This document shows positions 24,501-36,814 of a stretch of DNA of 64,000 nt, in pieces. Source of the stretch: Campylorhamphus procurvoides (taxonomy: Eukaryota; Chordata; Aves; Passeriformes; Dendrocolaptidae); assembly GCA_013396655.1 (NCBI GenBank), contig WBMV01001237.1, positions 704,716-768,715 of the forward strand, given 5' to 3'. Position 1 is the first letter of the stretch; every line of letters begins with the position of its first letter. The notes beneath the pieces are model-generated. The model saw only the letters and a list, made by a program, of their open reading frames with translations. It was not told the origin of the DNA and searched no databases. The position numbers were made by a program, and so were the translations under genes.

Positions 24501-27500
24501 AACAGCTACATAAAGAAGGGGTTAGTTTGTTTTAATCTGCCAGTGTCCATGTTGGCTTTTCCAGTTCATATCCCTCACAGTCAGAGGGACCTACAGAAGC
24601 CATAACCCTCACATTACTGGGTTCCACTGAGCAGGGATCTCTTCCTTCTCCCAGAAGGATGATTACTGGTCTGCCTCAGATTTCTCACTTTCACGGGGGT
24701 CTCCTGGCACCATTAAACAATTTTGTGGAGCAGTGGCAGCAATAGTACACAGTGCAAACAGCACCCAGCTGTGCTCCCCAGCTCACGCCCTCCCCTGGCC
24801 TCTGACCAACCTCCCCACGGTGAAATGGAGTGCAATAAAAACCTCTGCAAGCAACAGAAACACATCTCCAGCAATGGAGCACAGAAGCCCTGCTGCTCTT
24901 ACAGCATTCCTGTGCCACAGCTATGCAGGCAACAGCCTTGCCTGAAAGCAAGGCTTAGACATGACAGAGTTTAATGTCTGCACATTGATAGCCTTTTCTA
25001 TACATTAAAAAGTGCATTACTGCCTTCTTTGCCGGCCTGTCTGTTGCTTGGCCAAACACTCTCAGCAAAGGAAAGGTCAGTAGGATCCAAACAGGCTCTG
25101 TTTTCACTGGTCTCAGGGAGTTCAAGAGCTCTGAGATGGATCTGGTCAAACATATTGGCACCAGTTTGCAATGCAGCTCAGTGAAATGACCTCGGGACAG
25201 CCAGTCAATAGTGCTGTGTCCTCAAGGCTGATAGAACAACCCCGGGTGAGCCTCAGGTCAGGACACCACAGCCCATTCCTCAGCCCCAGAGTGAGCAACA
25301 AATGCTAACAGGCACTCAGGGAAGGCTCATGTGAGCAAACCTAAAGGCATGGCAGTGAAACATCAGGCTCCTCCAGAGTCTCTTAAAGGACCAGTCTGTG
25401 GTGTTTACCAGAGCTCCGCAGTTTGGCCTGCACATTTGGGCAAAGGGGATGATGCTTGACTTGATATAGCTGTCCTTTGTCGATATTCCAAGATAATGAT
25501 GGTTGAAATTCTGGTCATCACTGGGTCTCAGAAATGATGTCTCAAGATGTCATGTTATCGACTGAAAATGTGGATAATAGCATCACATTTTGAAACACAC
25601 ATCAAGAGAAAACAAAAGCAGTAATTCCCCAAATGCCAATGTAATAAATTATATTAGAGGAAACATTTGAAGAGATTTGAATCTATCCTTTGAAAATTTC
25701 CTCTTGTGACATTCACTTCAAGTCATAGAAACAGGCTTTTTCTGGAATTATTTTTACAAATACTTCTGCATAAGTGTTCTCAATATATAATACCTTTTCT
25801 CACATCCCTTAGAGTCAAACCATTTGCTATCACTCTGCTCCAGAACATTTTCTGTTACCAGGGAATTCCTGAAGCTTGCTGGCTCCCTACAGTGGAAATG
25901 GTAACCTGAAAGGGATCCCAAGAAAGCTGTCACAGGTGAGGATTTGACAGTTGTCCCATTATCAGTGTAATTACACTGATGTGTTAATGTGGGAAGGAAA
26001 ACTGTGTTTACTTGTCTGAGCAGCTTCTTTGGTTCAGCAACTGTCCTCTCCCACTATTATTGCATTCCCCCAATATCAAATGGAAGAGCTGAGCCTTGTT
26101 TTTCAATCCAAGTGCACCATAGCAAGGTAAAATGTTAAGTTAGGCATACATAAATGTTTCTTATGTGAATCTAGTGGAGGATGTTTGACTGACAGGCAGA
26201 TAGAGCAAAGTCTATTTATATAAAAACAGGCAGTGCTGATGGAGGTTTCCTCCTCTTCTGCCATTTCTTCCCCAGTGCCTCGCCAGCATATCTGATATTT
26301 AATTTGCATGGCCCACAAGGGCAGACAAAAGAGTAGTTCAGTCTCAAGTCCATTAAGCCTTTAAGATCTCTTTCAAAACTGTAAATAAGCTGCAGATGTC
26401 TCTGCAAACCATTTTGATTCTTAAATCCTTCGCTGAATATTTTCCCCTGAGGCAGCCACAGTAATTTGACTGCTAATGATTTGAGCCCCTATCAGAGAGA
26501 CAGAGAGAGACTCTGTGTTAGGAGAAGGTGAAGATCAAACCAAACATTCTCTGTCCAGCGTTCAGGATACTCTTCCTGCACCTCTGTCCTTGAACAAAAG
26601 AAGTCACTTGCAAATGTCTCATTGACATTATTGTGCAAATGTTTTGCTCCCAGCATTTGGGCAACACTCTCAGCACAGGGTGGGATTCTTGGGGCTGTGC
26701 AGAGCCAGGAGTTGGGATTCTGGTCCTTTTGGGACCCTTCCAGCTCAGCACACTCTCTCATTCTATGGTGGTTCTTCAGCTCATGGGATGAATTCAGCAC
26801 AAAAACCAATGAATCCACACAGTGAAGGAGAACTACTCCATTGTGGTGACAGACCTTGGGACTCCAAAGCCTTACAAGAACAATCCAGAAGCCAGTTAAG
26901 AAGAGGGACCAACTCTAAGAATCTGACTTGAAATTTTATCCTCCCAGTTTCCTAAGCAAAGAATGAGAAATGAGTTATGTGTTAAAAATAGATGTCCTTA
27001 TGTGGAAAAGTTGTAAGAATAATATTACTGCCCAGTAAACCAGGAAATTATGAATGCAAATGGCATGGATTAAATCTCTGTATTCTCCTAAAATTATCAT
27101 TCAATATTATTATAACAAATACAGCTGAAACACTGCAAAAATTAGAAAGCTGCTTTCTTCCATTTTACAGTTCTTAGAGGTCCTTTCTGCCATTAGCCTT
27201 AATGTCTGTTGTGATTACGTGGTGTTTTCTGTATGTTGTACAAAATGTCTGGCTTGAAGCAAAAATATTGCAGTATGTCAAATAAAACAAATTTAACACC
27301 GATCAGCTGCACTAATTATATTATTTTCTCCATTCTGCACTACACTTAAGAGTGGAAATACCTCACAGACAAGAGTCCTGACATTTGACTGAGAGCCCCT
27401 ATCCAGGCTAATGACATTGTTTGGAAATGCAGCTCCTAACATCACAGCACAGAATTCACAATGTATTTACACAGTTATAGAATCTCAAAATGTCTTGAAC

Positions 27501-27664
27501 CTTTGACACAAGAAATTCTGCTTAAAGAAGGACATTACTTTGTGAAAGAAGGATCTTTCACTACTGACTCCAAAATGAACATGATTCCTTCAATCCTATG
27601 TTGAAACTTTTATTTTATAATGAAAATTTAAAAAAAAAATATTATTTTCTCTCTTTTTTTCAAG
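21593..27664. other. Gene-poor intergenic stretch
   Basis: No exon is supported. Somewhat GC-richer islands at about 22440-22640, 24690-24950 and 26640-26900 carry overlapping 65-108-codon frames on both strands, a pattern of chance openness rather than of a gene. A perfect 20-bp palindrome lies at 25961-25980. Confidence 0.45.
25961..25980. repeat. Perfect 20-bp palindrome
   Basis: ATCAGTGTAATTACACTGAT is its own reverse complement with no spacer. The centre TGTAATTACA contains back-to-back TAAT homeodomain cores. It could be a dimeric transcription-factor site, or the relic of a transposon terminus. No matching second copy was noticed in the window. Confidence 0.9.
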
Positions 27665-27834
27665 ACCAAGCAAGAAATCCTTCACGTCAGAGCCAGCAGA
27701 GAAAGCTGGTAGTCATCCCTCTGCACGAGGAGTCCTCGCCAGTTTCCACACCTATAACCTCCTCCTCTCAGGCAGATGAGCTCAAGACTAGGGATAAAAA
27801 CATTGTTTAATTGCATGGGACAGCCACTCTTTTG
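27665..27834 (+). ncRNA. Orphan exon-like segment (lncRNA exon or penultimate coding exon)
   Basis: A strong polypyrimidine tract, CTCTCTTTTTTTCAAG, ends at 27664, and a good donor, TTTG|GTAAGA, lies at 27834/27835. This bounds 170 bases, a typical internal exon length, GC-richer than the surrounding DNA. The best frame enters in phase 1 and reads 47 codons from QARNPSRQSQQRKLVVIPL to KTRDKNIV. It stops 24 bases before the donor, which would be compatible with a penultimate exon under the usual nonsense-mediated-decay distance rule. The other two frames stop earlier. I recognise no protein, and no partner exon is evident nearby, so a lncRNA exon is as likely as a coding one. Confidence 0.3.
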
Positions 27835-30800
27835 GTAAGACTAAATGTGTGGGGGAATTTTGGTCATTTAAACACTTGTTCACTGAAAAAAAGTCAATCA
27901 ACACTAGCAAGGAGAATTGCATAAGAAAGAAATTATAAATTCAAAAGAATTAAGCACTGATAATAACTATTAACTGAATTAAAAGCTGCTCTGGGCTGGA
28001 GGTTATTCCCTCTTCCAGGCAGTATCCATCTCAGAAGAATGATTTAGGGGGACTCACAAATACCAGAAAACAGAACTCATTCTGCATAAAAGAGTATTTT
28101 CAAAAGACATAATTCTGGGACCAAAATTCTGGAATTCTCAGTAAACTCTGGCCAGCAATCACAGAGTGATTTCCAAAGAAACCTCTAGAACAGACACCTT
28201 GATAGTGACACAGCAACAGGTCTAGATGAGTAACTGCAACCCCTTTGGCTTCCAAGAGGAATGTTGTGAGCTGAATTCTCCCCAGTGTAATTCCCTAAGC
28301 ATCTAAAACTGAGAACAAAAATCAACACACCTAAAATGAGGATGTTTAAAATTCAGATCTCAATCTTTCTGCACCTTTCCTACCAATTAAATAGGATAAA
28401 TGTTTAATTAAGAAATGTTAAAAAAACTCCACACTCCACAGAGCTGAGGACATGAAAAACTTACAGTGATAAAGAAGCTCTGAGTACTTCTGTCATCCTA
28501 GTTCACTGATGATTAAATTGGTTTAAATATTAGCTATAGTTAGAGCTGTGCAAAATAGATTTTGTTTTTCAGAAATTACACAGAACTTTTCAATTTCATA
28601 GAATTCTGCACTGCCTTAGTTATGGGCTTCATTTGCAGTGTCGATTAGGTAGATTTTTGCCTCAAAAATGCAAATATATACACATTTTTGATGCAAACCA
28701 CTCTTTGCTTGAACACTGTCATGTCTGCTGTGATACTGGCCTGTTTGTGCTCAACAAATTTTTCTGTTCCTGGAACTTCACAGTACATTAGGGGCTCAAA
28801 ACAGACCCACTTGGGGATAAAGCAAACAGCCTTAAAGTTATGCAAAACATTCATAACAAAATGCAAATAGTGTTTACAGTTTTCAGCATCTCAGTATAGC
28901 AGCTCATATCCTAAATTACAACCAGCTACAAGCTACATGGGAAACTTTCTAATCAGTCTCTGTGCTGGGTACTTCCATCATTGTCTTGTACAACAAATGC
29001 TGCAAAAAGGCTGGGCCCAGCTTTAGATGAAAAAGCACCAGTTTTAGAGCAAGATGGTGGGTTTAGATATATTTAACACTGACAAATAGTGAATGAGATT
29101 CCTTTTTACTGAGAAGGACATTTAGCCAGGCAGGGGGCTCTTTCCTCTGGGGGAGTGAAAACTGATAGTCAACGGATTGGATTTTAATTCCACCCATGTT
29201 AAAATGCACCAAAAATGAATTGGGGCCAAAATAATTATTCACATCACACACTGCTGGGCAGTTATAGATTGATGTATTTACATTTTGCCAGGACAAGCAA
29301 TGTCTTCTGAGAAATACAAACCTCTGCTTCTTTTACCCTTGCATCATTGATGGATGCAATACTTGTCATTGCTCACTGACAGAGAGAGCAGACATCCCCT
29401 CATCCCTTCACACATATTTACCTCGCTGTCTTCCTTGCACTAAGTAAAAAGCCCTCCACATTTAGCAGTCAATATTCTGTTTCCTAGCATGCTGCATCAA
29501 TAAACTAATGACAGTTCTGTCAGTCTTTCTCGTGGTCAATGCTGCCTCCTCCAGAGATGTCCATAAAACTGACTGTTGCTCCCCACTGTACTGAGCTCAG
29601 ACTCGCTGGTTCACAAAATGATTCTGGAAGGTGAGAAAGAGAAAACAGTTACACTGCAAAAGACTGTCAGCCTGTAGAGAAAGAAATACAGAGAGCTGTG
29701 AGGAGGAGAACACCATAGGAAGAACCTTGTTCAGTCTGTACCTCAGGTAACAGCTGTTCTTCAGAGCAGGGACAGTCAGAAAACGTGTAGTGCAGATGTT
29801 CACTGATAACTTCCATTTTCTCCTCCTCAAAGGAGGAGCCACTACAGCAGCAGCCGAAATTTTGAGGACACTCATTGAAAAAACACGAGACAAAACACAC
29901 AGTGAAAAGAAAATGTGCTTCACAGGTGAAAAGAGTATGAACTTCAACAGAAACCTTTTGGTTTAAATCAGCCATCAGATCTTACCTGATCTTTCACACC
30001 TGCTCCTTTCTAGACCTGCACCTGCAAATGATCCTCCATGAAAGAAATCTGATTAAAATCAAAATGAGAGGAAATTATGGCTGTGTTGGTACTAGGTGGT
30101 AAGAAAATTGCAGGCTATGTCTTCATTGGGAGCCATCACTATATTTATGTAAGGAAAGTATCTTCATGATCAAAGATCTATGTATTATATAATTTGCTTC
30201 CTTTATTCTACATTGCACTACATTGAAAACATAGTTTTTCTGACACAGCAGAATTTATGTGAAAGGCTTTCCCTGCTTATCCTCATCAGTTCCTGCTTAC
30301 CTTGATCCACGACCTCCACCTCTCCTCACGTGCACCAACCTTCATCAGTCTGGCTCAGACAGAACACCAATAATGAGGACATTAGTGAGCAACAACCAAA
30401 ACCTGGTCAGGTGAATAATCCCAGCAGTTTGCAATATCTAAGACTAAACCTGGCCTAACTTTTCTGCCAGGTATTTGAATAATATGCATAAATAGGTTTT
30501 ATTCAAAGACCAAAATTTTCTAACAGTCCAAACAGACCAAGACCTCAGAGACAGCATTCACCAGACACATTTTTATTACCCTCCAAGTTCTCTTTACTTT
30601 ACTTTTATTGTTTTAAAATTTTCTCCATAGGAAGCTATGCTTGACCCTCAGATTTCAGGCTGTGTGGCTCACAGATAAGTAGCTGCAAGTCTGAATCATT
30701 TCTTGGACCTCACAAGGGAACAGATCAAGAGACCTTTTATCTGCTATGTCAGTTCTTTGCCAAATGCAGGAATCAAGAACATTCAGATTTTACAGGGCAA

Positions 30801-33771
30801 AACACATTGTGAGCTCAAGGCAAACACAGTAACTAAATGAATGGCAAGAAAACACTTCCCTGATAGAGTTCACTGAAACCCATAAAAATGAAGTTTATCC
30901 TTTTTAAATTGTTCCTTTGTGTAAAAGGGATTATACCGCCCATGATTTAGTGCTTCTTTAAATGGCTGCTGCTGTAAAAGTAAGATTACTGAAATGAAAT
31001 GATTTAGGAAGAGAATACAAGGGCAAAAAGCCCCCAAAAGCACCTGAAATAGTTTTTGCTGAATTATTTAGCATAGTTATATTCTTGTCCCCTTTTGTAA
31101 CTTGTGTCTACTCCAGTTTATGATTATCATACTCTGGAAAAATTCCAGTTGAAGGAAGCACTCAGCCACCTCACTTCAGCACATACATAAGTCCTACAGA
31201 ACTCAAATATTGCCATGGCAAAGCCATTTCTTCTGTTTCCACATTTTATAAAGTGCGATATTTAAAATTGCATCTCATAGTTAAGAAACATCCTTTAAAC
31301 TACCTTCAGTTTTACATATTGCAAAGTCAAATATTGCATTAGAGAAATTTTCTAAGCTATGGCTGTTTGCTTATGGCAGCTCTTAAGTGATCTCTTCAGG
31401 AACCACTTTCTTTTAGAGATGGGGACTGAATTTTGTCAGACCAGTGCAGTGGCAGCACTGCCTAAAGGTGATCACCAAATCTCAGCAGGCAAGAGGAGAT
31501 TGGTTACTATTTGAACAATGCAGTTGAGACATTTGGAACCCAGTTCTGGCTGAGTGAGAGAAGGAACCCCCTCCCTTTGCCCTCCCCCACTGGCACCTCT
31601 CCCAGGCTGTGCAGCAGCGTTAACCTTATGGACCAACATGCTGGTGCTTCCTACTGCAAAGTGAAGGATGAGAGCTGAGCAACACCTTGTGTTAGATGAT
31701 AAAACTAACCATATGCTCTGAGCTTGCTCCTTTTCTTCCTCAGTACAGCAGATTTTGCCTCTCTGTGCTACCATTTCCTATGTTTTCTCTCTGAGGCATT
31801 TATGTATTTTCATTACTTTGTGAAACACCAGCTTTCATAAATCACTTCATGGCACTGTTTTATATGTGTTTTGTTCTTCCTCATTATTTCTGTCCTTTCT
31901 GGCATTATGTGCCATACCAAATGTTCCTTTCCCATGCAAATCATGAAGTTCCTGGAGATATTTTTACCAGCATGATTGAGAGCTCAGACTGACAGCTGAT
32001 TATCACTGTTCCGCTTCCCCCTTTTGTTGATCCTTCCCTATTAAAAAGTTCGATGTTTGTCTCCCACTCACCTCAACTGGAGACAACTCTTTTCTGCCAG
32101 TGTTCTTTAAATATCCAGTTGAGCAGGAATGCTATAATAAAGTAGTTATTAAGTTATGTTGTTGTGAATGACTGCAGATTGCTCATTGTTGTGACACGAC
32201 TGTACTGTGCAAACATAATGGAGGTAATTCAAATGGCACTTCCACCACGGTTAGTTGAATCCACAGGAATGAGACGCTTGGAAGTCTTTCCTGCCAAACA
32301 GAATTCATGTCCAGTTTTGTGATAATGAATTTATAAAATAATTCTCAACCACCTGATACCACAATTAAGCTTACTTTTAAGTTTCAGGTTATGAGTATTC
32401 AAATGCAGGGAATCAGCTACTTTTAGGAACTAATGAGATGAAACAATTAATTACATAAACCAACAAATACTCTAACAGCATGCAAAGGGTATTAAAGAGG
32501 CAAAGAAAAATTTAATATACCTATACAATTGATATTGTCCATTTAAAAAACACCCATTTAATAATGCTTCAAAAATCAAAGCTTATATGAAGTTAAATAT
32601 TTATGTGGGCCCCCGCAGATGGTTTGGGGGAATTCTTTATACGAAAAGCCTTTGCTTTTGATGGAGAACTTATCTCATTAAAACTATAGGTGTGGATAAC
32701 TGTAACTTGCTATATAGGTGGGGGATGATTCTCAAGTCCACAGCAAAACTGCCATTTATTGCATTCACTTCCAGAGCAGCAGCCTGCAATCAGCAGAGCC
32801 AGGCTTAATGTGCACAACCTGCACAGCAGCAGCCACATGACTGACTGTAGTGCACATAAACATGATGAAAATATGTCAGGTAACTGCTCCAATAACACTA
32901 AACTGAAGAGCATTTTGGATGTCTGCTTTGGCATATTAACAAGACCTGAAAATCAAATAAGAACTAATTAAGGCTCTCTATAAATTATACAAGCTACATT
33001 TTGTATCTTAGCACTATTTAACAAAAATTGATGTGCTTTTGGCTTTACTAGCTCTTGAAGTAGGGCTTTGTTTCCTCTAACACCTTATTGTAGCTTCTGG
33101 TACCAGTAGGTCATAAGAGGCTATAAGTTATCCTCATTACCTTAATAACCATAGGATTGCTGAATAAGCTCCATTCCATCATAACATAATCACATTCCAG
33201 CATCTGCACCAGGCTTCAAGACTCCCTGCTGCTTATGAGGAACGGAGCTCTGAGTCAATCAATACAGAGAGAATTAACATGGTCCAAAACACACTGTGCG
33301 TGTGACACACACTTGCATATCATTACAGCAGCAATACCTCAACGATAAACTTATGTACCTAAAGTGGATCAATACGAATTTTTGTGTTAAATAACACACG
33401 AAGATCACAAGAACAAAATGTGTTTGCTGCATTTCGTCTGAGTCAGTTCCTATTTTCAGTATTTTTTTCACTGCAATTCACTGTTCAGGATTCCACAGGT
33501 GTTAGTGCTGAGGGTTTTCAGACTAACCACAGGAATCTGCTCATGTCCTACCCAGGAGAGGGAAGACAAAATTAATTTGGACCAATTTATCTTGTCAATG
33601 CAAGGAGCAATTTCTTTGCCAATATTTCAAAAGTCAAGCTGATAACAGCATAATCTTGAGCAAATTTCACTAATCTATTGTTACTTTACAGGTTATGAAA
33701 TTGAAGTCAGAGCCTGAGTTACTGCTCTAGGTTAGTGATTGGGCTAAGGACAGAGTCAAAGTCCCAAGGGA
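27835..33771. other. Gene-poor stretch
   Basis: No supported exon. A 102-codon - strand frame at 29667-29975 is Cys- and Glu-rich and contains a donor-like ACCTGAG|GTACAG, but has no upstream acceptor I trust. 32120-32340 is a repeat-free AT-rich block listed separately. The remainder shows nothing recognisable. Confidence 0.45.
32120..32340. promoter_or_regulatory. Possible conserved non-coding block
   Basis: Repeat-free DNA with clustered developmental-factor cores: ATAAAGTAGTTATTAAGTTA near 32135-32154, GCTCATTGTTGTGACACGAC near 32181-32200 and GGAGGTAATTCAAATGGCAC near 32220-32239. It also keeps a few CpGs, which are usually lost from neutral AT-rich DNA. The call is a texture-based guess. 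Confidence 0.18.
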
Positions 33772-33924
33772 TCCCCAGGAAAGTGATGGAGTCGCCACCC
33801 CTGGAAGTGTTCAACAACCAGGTAAATGTGGCACTTGGTGATATATTTGGTGGGCATGGAGAAATCCAGTCAAAAGTTGGATTTGGAGATCTTTTCCAAC
33901 CTTAATGATTCTACAATTCTATCA
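33772..33924 (+). mobile_element. CR1 LINE 3'-end fragment
   Basis: Runs from CCCCAGGAAAGTGATGGAGT through CCCCTGGAAGTGTTCAAC, ATGTGGCACTTGGTG and GGTGGGCATGG to CTTTTCCAACCTTAATGATT and CTACAATTCTATCA. This is the CR1 3' end in sense orientation, including the terminal ATTCTATGAT-like repeats. The 5' side is truncated. Confidence 0.92.
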
Positions 33925-34791
33925 CCCTCACCTTTGTGCTGTACGTATACAGGGCTCTTGTACTGCACAAACTCCTCCACAATGCACAAATGTATAAAAA
34001 TCACCCCTTGAATGTCTTTTAAATTGTTCTTCACCTATTCAGTGCAGAGAAAGCTGAAATAAGTGAGATGCAATTCTGCCTGTCTGAGCCCTCAGTGTCA
34101 AACTGAGGAAGCTGAGGAAGCAACAGCTCCCTGGGCTCAGGCAACATGAGGGGCTCTGCTCTGGGTCTTCTCTTGCAAAGGTTGGCTTAAAATGGGAAAG
34201 CTACAACAGAAGAATAAATGTTGTGCTGATGAGGGTCTTCTTTTCACATCCTTCACAACCACTAGCTGGATATTTTTTCCCCTGAGTGTTTCTCACCTAT
34301 AATAATTCACTGCCAGTTTTTTTCCCTGCTTTTCATTTGATGGGGAGATCTTTTCAACCAACAACTTTTCTCAGGAAAAAAAAGTGCAATCCCCTCATAA
34401 GAAAAAGATGCTCTGATTCTTTCAAGGCCCATCACCTGCTCAACAAAACAAGATAAATAAAATATTGTGCTACTCTTTTTGGTACTATTTGAATCTCAAT
34501 AAATCCTTCTCAAATTATTCTTCCCTGAGATTAAAACTATATCTTATTGGAAGAAATTTCAATTAATTTCAGGTAAAATCTTTATGCTGACCTATCCCAT
34601 ACCAGTTAAGTAAAAGAACTTCACTGAACAGTCAATCAAGCTATGGTGCAGCTAAAACATAATTTCCTTAAATGTGCAGCTTTAGTAATAGTTTATGTTA
34701 TATACCCCTTTCTCTAAGTCTTGTTTTAATCTCTTTTAAGTGGCAATTTTCCATTTTTACTACTCTAGACGATAAATAAGGTTTGAAAAAC

Positions 34792-34811
34792 CATAACCAC
34801 TCATAACCACT
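34792..34811. repeat. 10-bp tandem duplication
   Basis: CATAACCACT occurs twice in direct succession without mismatch. Confidence 0.9.
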
Positions 34812-35788
34812 AACAATTCCCCAGACCAATGGAAGAGTCTTGTGAGCAACTTCAGGGCACCTGCAGCACCAAAGTGCTAAAACAGCAACAGCCTGACATG
34901 AATGTCCAACACCACTTTGCTGCTGCTCTGGTAATTAATTATTCAAGTCATCCTGGTACTCTCAAAGACTTAAAACATCTCCATTTTGAATGTGGCAAGA
35001 GTAACTTATCTAGGTTGGAGACCTGGGCAGGAGGGTTGGTGGAGAATTAGAATTAATTTACATCAGGTCTTATTTATTTTTCCTGAAGACCTCCCAGACT
35101 TTTTAAAGCAGATGAGCCCTCTCAGAGCTTTGCAGTCCTCAGATGATTTGCCCCTGCAGACTCAGAGGTTGGTAATTTCAGTGGGAATTCCTGTGCCCCC
35201 CCAGCTGTCCTGCAGCTCCCAGGCTGGCAGAACCTCCTCGGCAGGGGCCAGGTGACATCCAAAAGCCCTGTGGTTTTGTTAGATGAGGCCTGAGATAACA
35301 TCCTTTGCCTCTCATGTGGGTTTCTAGGTTGGCCTCCTTCCTACACTGACACAAAGAAACACCTTTCAGCACCTCGTGAATTTAACTGGACTGAAATAGT
35401 GTTTGCTCACAGACTACAGGTTAAAAAAAACCCCAATCTCTTATTTGGATTTTTCTTCTTAGTCTGAGCTTCATATCTGATGAATGGGATTGATTAAGCT
35501 CATTAAGTACTTACCAAATAATTCCGAGAAAGTAAGTTGGGTGCTTTGATAATTTTACTAGAGCCCAGTAATATTGACTTGTGTACAAAAGTGCAGAAAG
35601 GCTGATTTTGAGATGATGAGTGGGGGAACTAAGAGAGGGCAGGAGGAGCCCAGCCCAAATGCACAGGAATCACCCAAATGTGAGACAGAGCACCACGACC
35701 TGCCAGCAGCCTCAGGTTCACAACCAGGATTTCCTGAGCATGTGTGGAACCAACAGAAACAATTTCTATTGAGAGAGGTACCTGCTGG

Positions 35789-35805
35789 TTTTTTTTTTTT
35801 TTTTT
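35789..35805. repeat. Poly(T) tract, 17 bases
   Basis: An uninterrupted run of T. It is not obviously the tail of a retroposed copy, because no homologous element flanks it that I can recognise. Confidence 0.85.
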
Positions 35806-36814
35806 CCCCAGGACTAATTCTGCCTGCAAATCACCCAAAGGCAAAAATCTTAAAAGGGATGATGGGAATCCCTGACTCCCACACCAGCAAGTCAAGAACA
35901 CTTACCTAAAGATAAGGAACAAGAATATGGTATATGCAGGACACCAGCACTACATTTTTCTTAGTCAGGACAATCAGAGAATTTACATTTATAGCTGGCA
36001 ATTAGAAGTTTGGTTTTTTTTCATGTTAAACTCACAAGAAAATAAACCTCCACTGGTTCATCATATATGAAACAGTGCATTCTAAGTATAATTCAATTAA
36101 TTAAAAATAAAATGGTGCCTTCAACCATCCCTTGGCACATCTTTTCCACATATAAAAAGTTACTTAGGGAAAGTTGTATCGACATGGCTGATCACAGTCA
36201 CTAGAATTATGTTCAGCTGGAATTTTGAGTAAAATTCAATGCTTTCTCTATAGTGCTGTGCAGTTCAGCCCCTTATGGTGACACCATTAACTTGTTTAAG
36301 GTGCAGTACACAGTTCTGAAGGTAAAAGACTGTCAAGTTTCTATTCTGTTAACATCATTTTGTGATTGACTGAAGGAGATAATTTGGAAAACATCCACAT
36401 TAAGCTGTTTGACTTACAGTGTGCCTGCCCTAAAAGGTCTATACTGGCATCCAGCCAGTTAAAATAAATATGGACCCATGGAATTTGTTTAGTGATTCCC
36501 TGTTATTGTTATTTATGTAAAAACAAAATGGTATCACCATGATTTAAGGTTGGGTTTTTTCATTATTTACTTTTCAGGGGATTACTTGGTTTTGAAAGCC
36601 CTCCTTCATTGGAAAAGGCACCTTATTCCCCAAATTCAAGTCAAATCTACTTGACACATCAGAGGAAAAAAACCAGAAATCCATAAAATGTCAGTAAGCT
36701 AAAATGGAATGTAATTTCAGTGTGACAATTTTATATAACAAAACCAGGTTTTGAGGTGATGGTATGCAATAGGTAATAATAATGATAAACAAGTAAAACA
36801 TTGGTGCACCTAGA

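Larger units (their letters stand above)
33925..36814. other. Intergenic stretch between a CR1 fragment and the presumed 3' end of the - strand transcript
   Basis: No supported gene. It contains a duplicated decamer at 34792-34811, a 17-base T run at 35789-35805, and a GC-richer patch at about 35100-35260 and 35630-35760 with overlapping frames on both strands that I regard as chance. Confidence 0.45.

Noticed and set aside
35574..35909. 111-codon + strand frame ending in a run of phenylalanines
   Set aside because: The phenylalanine run is translated poly(T) at 35789-35805, and an opposite-strand frame of 90 codons is equally open.
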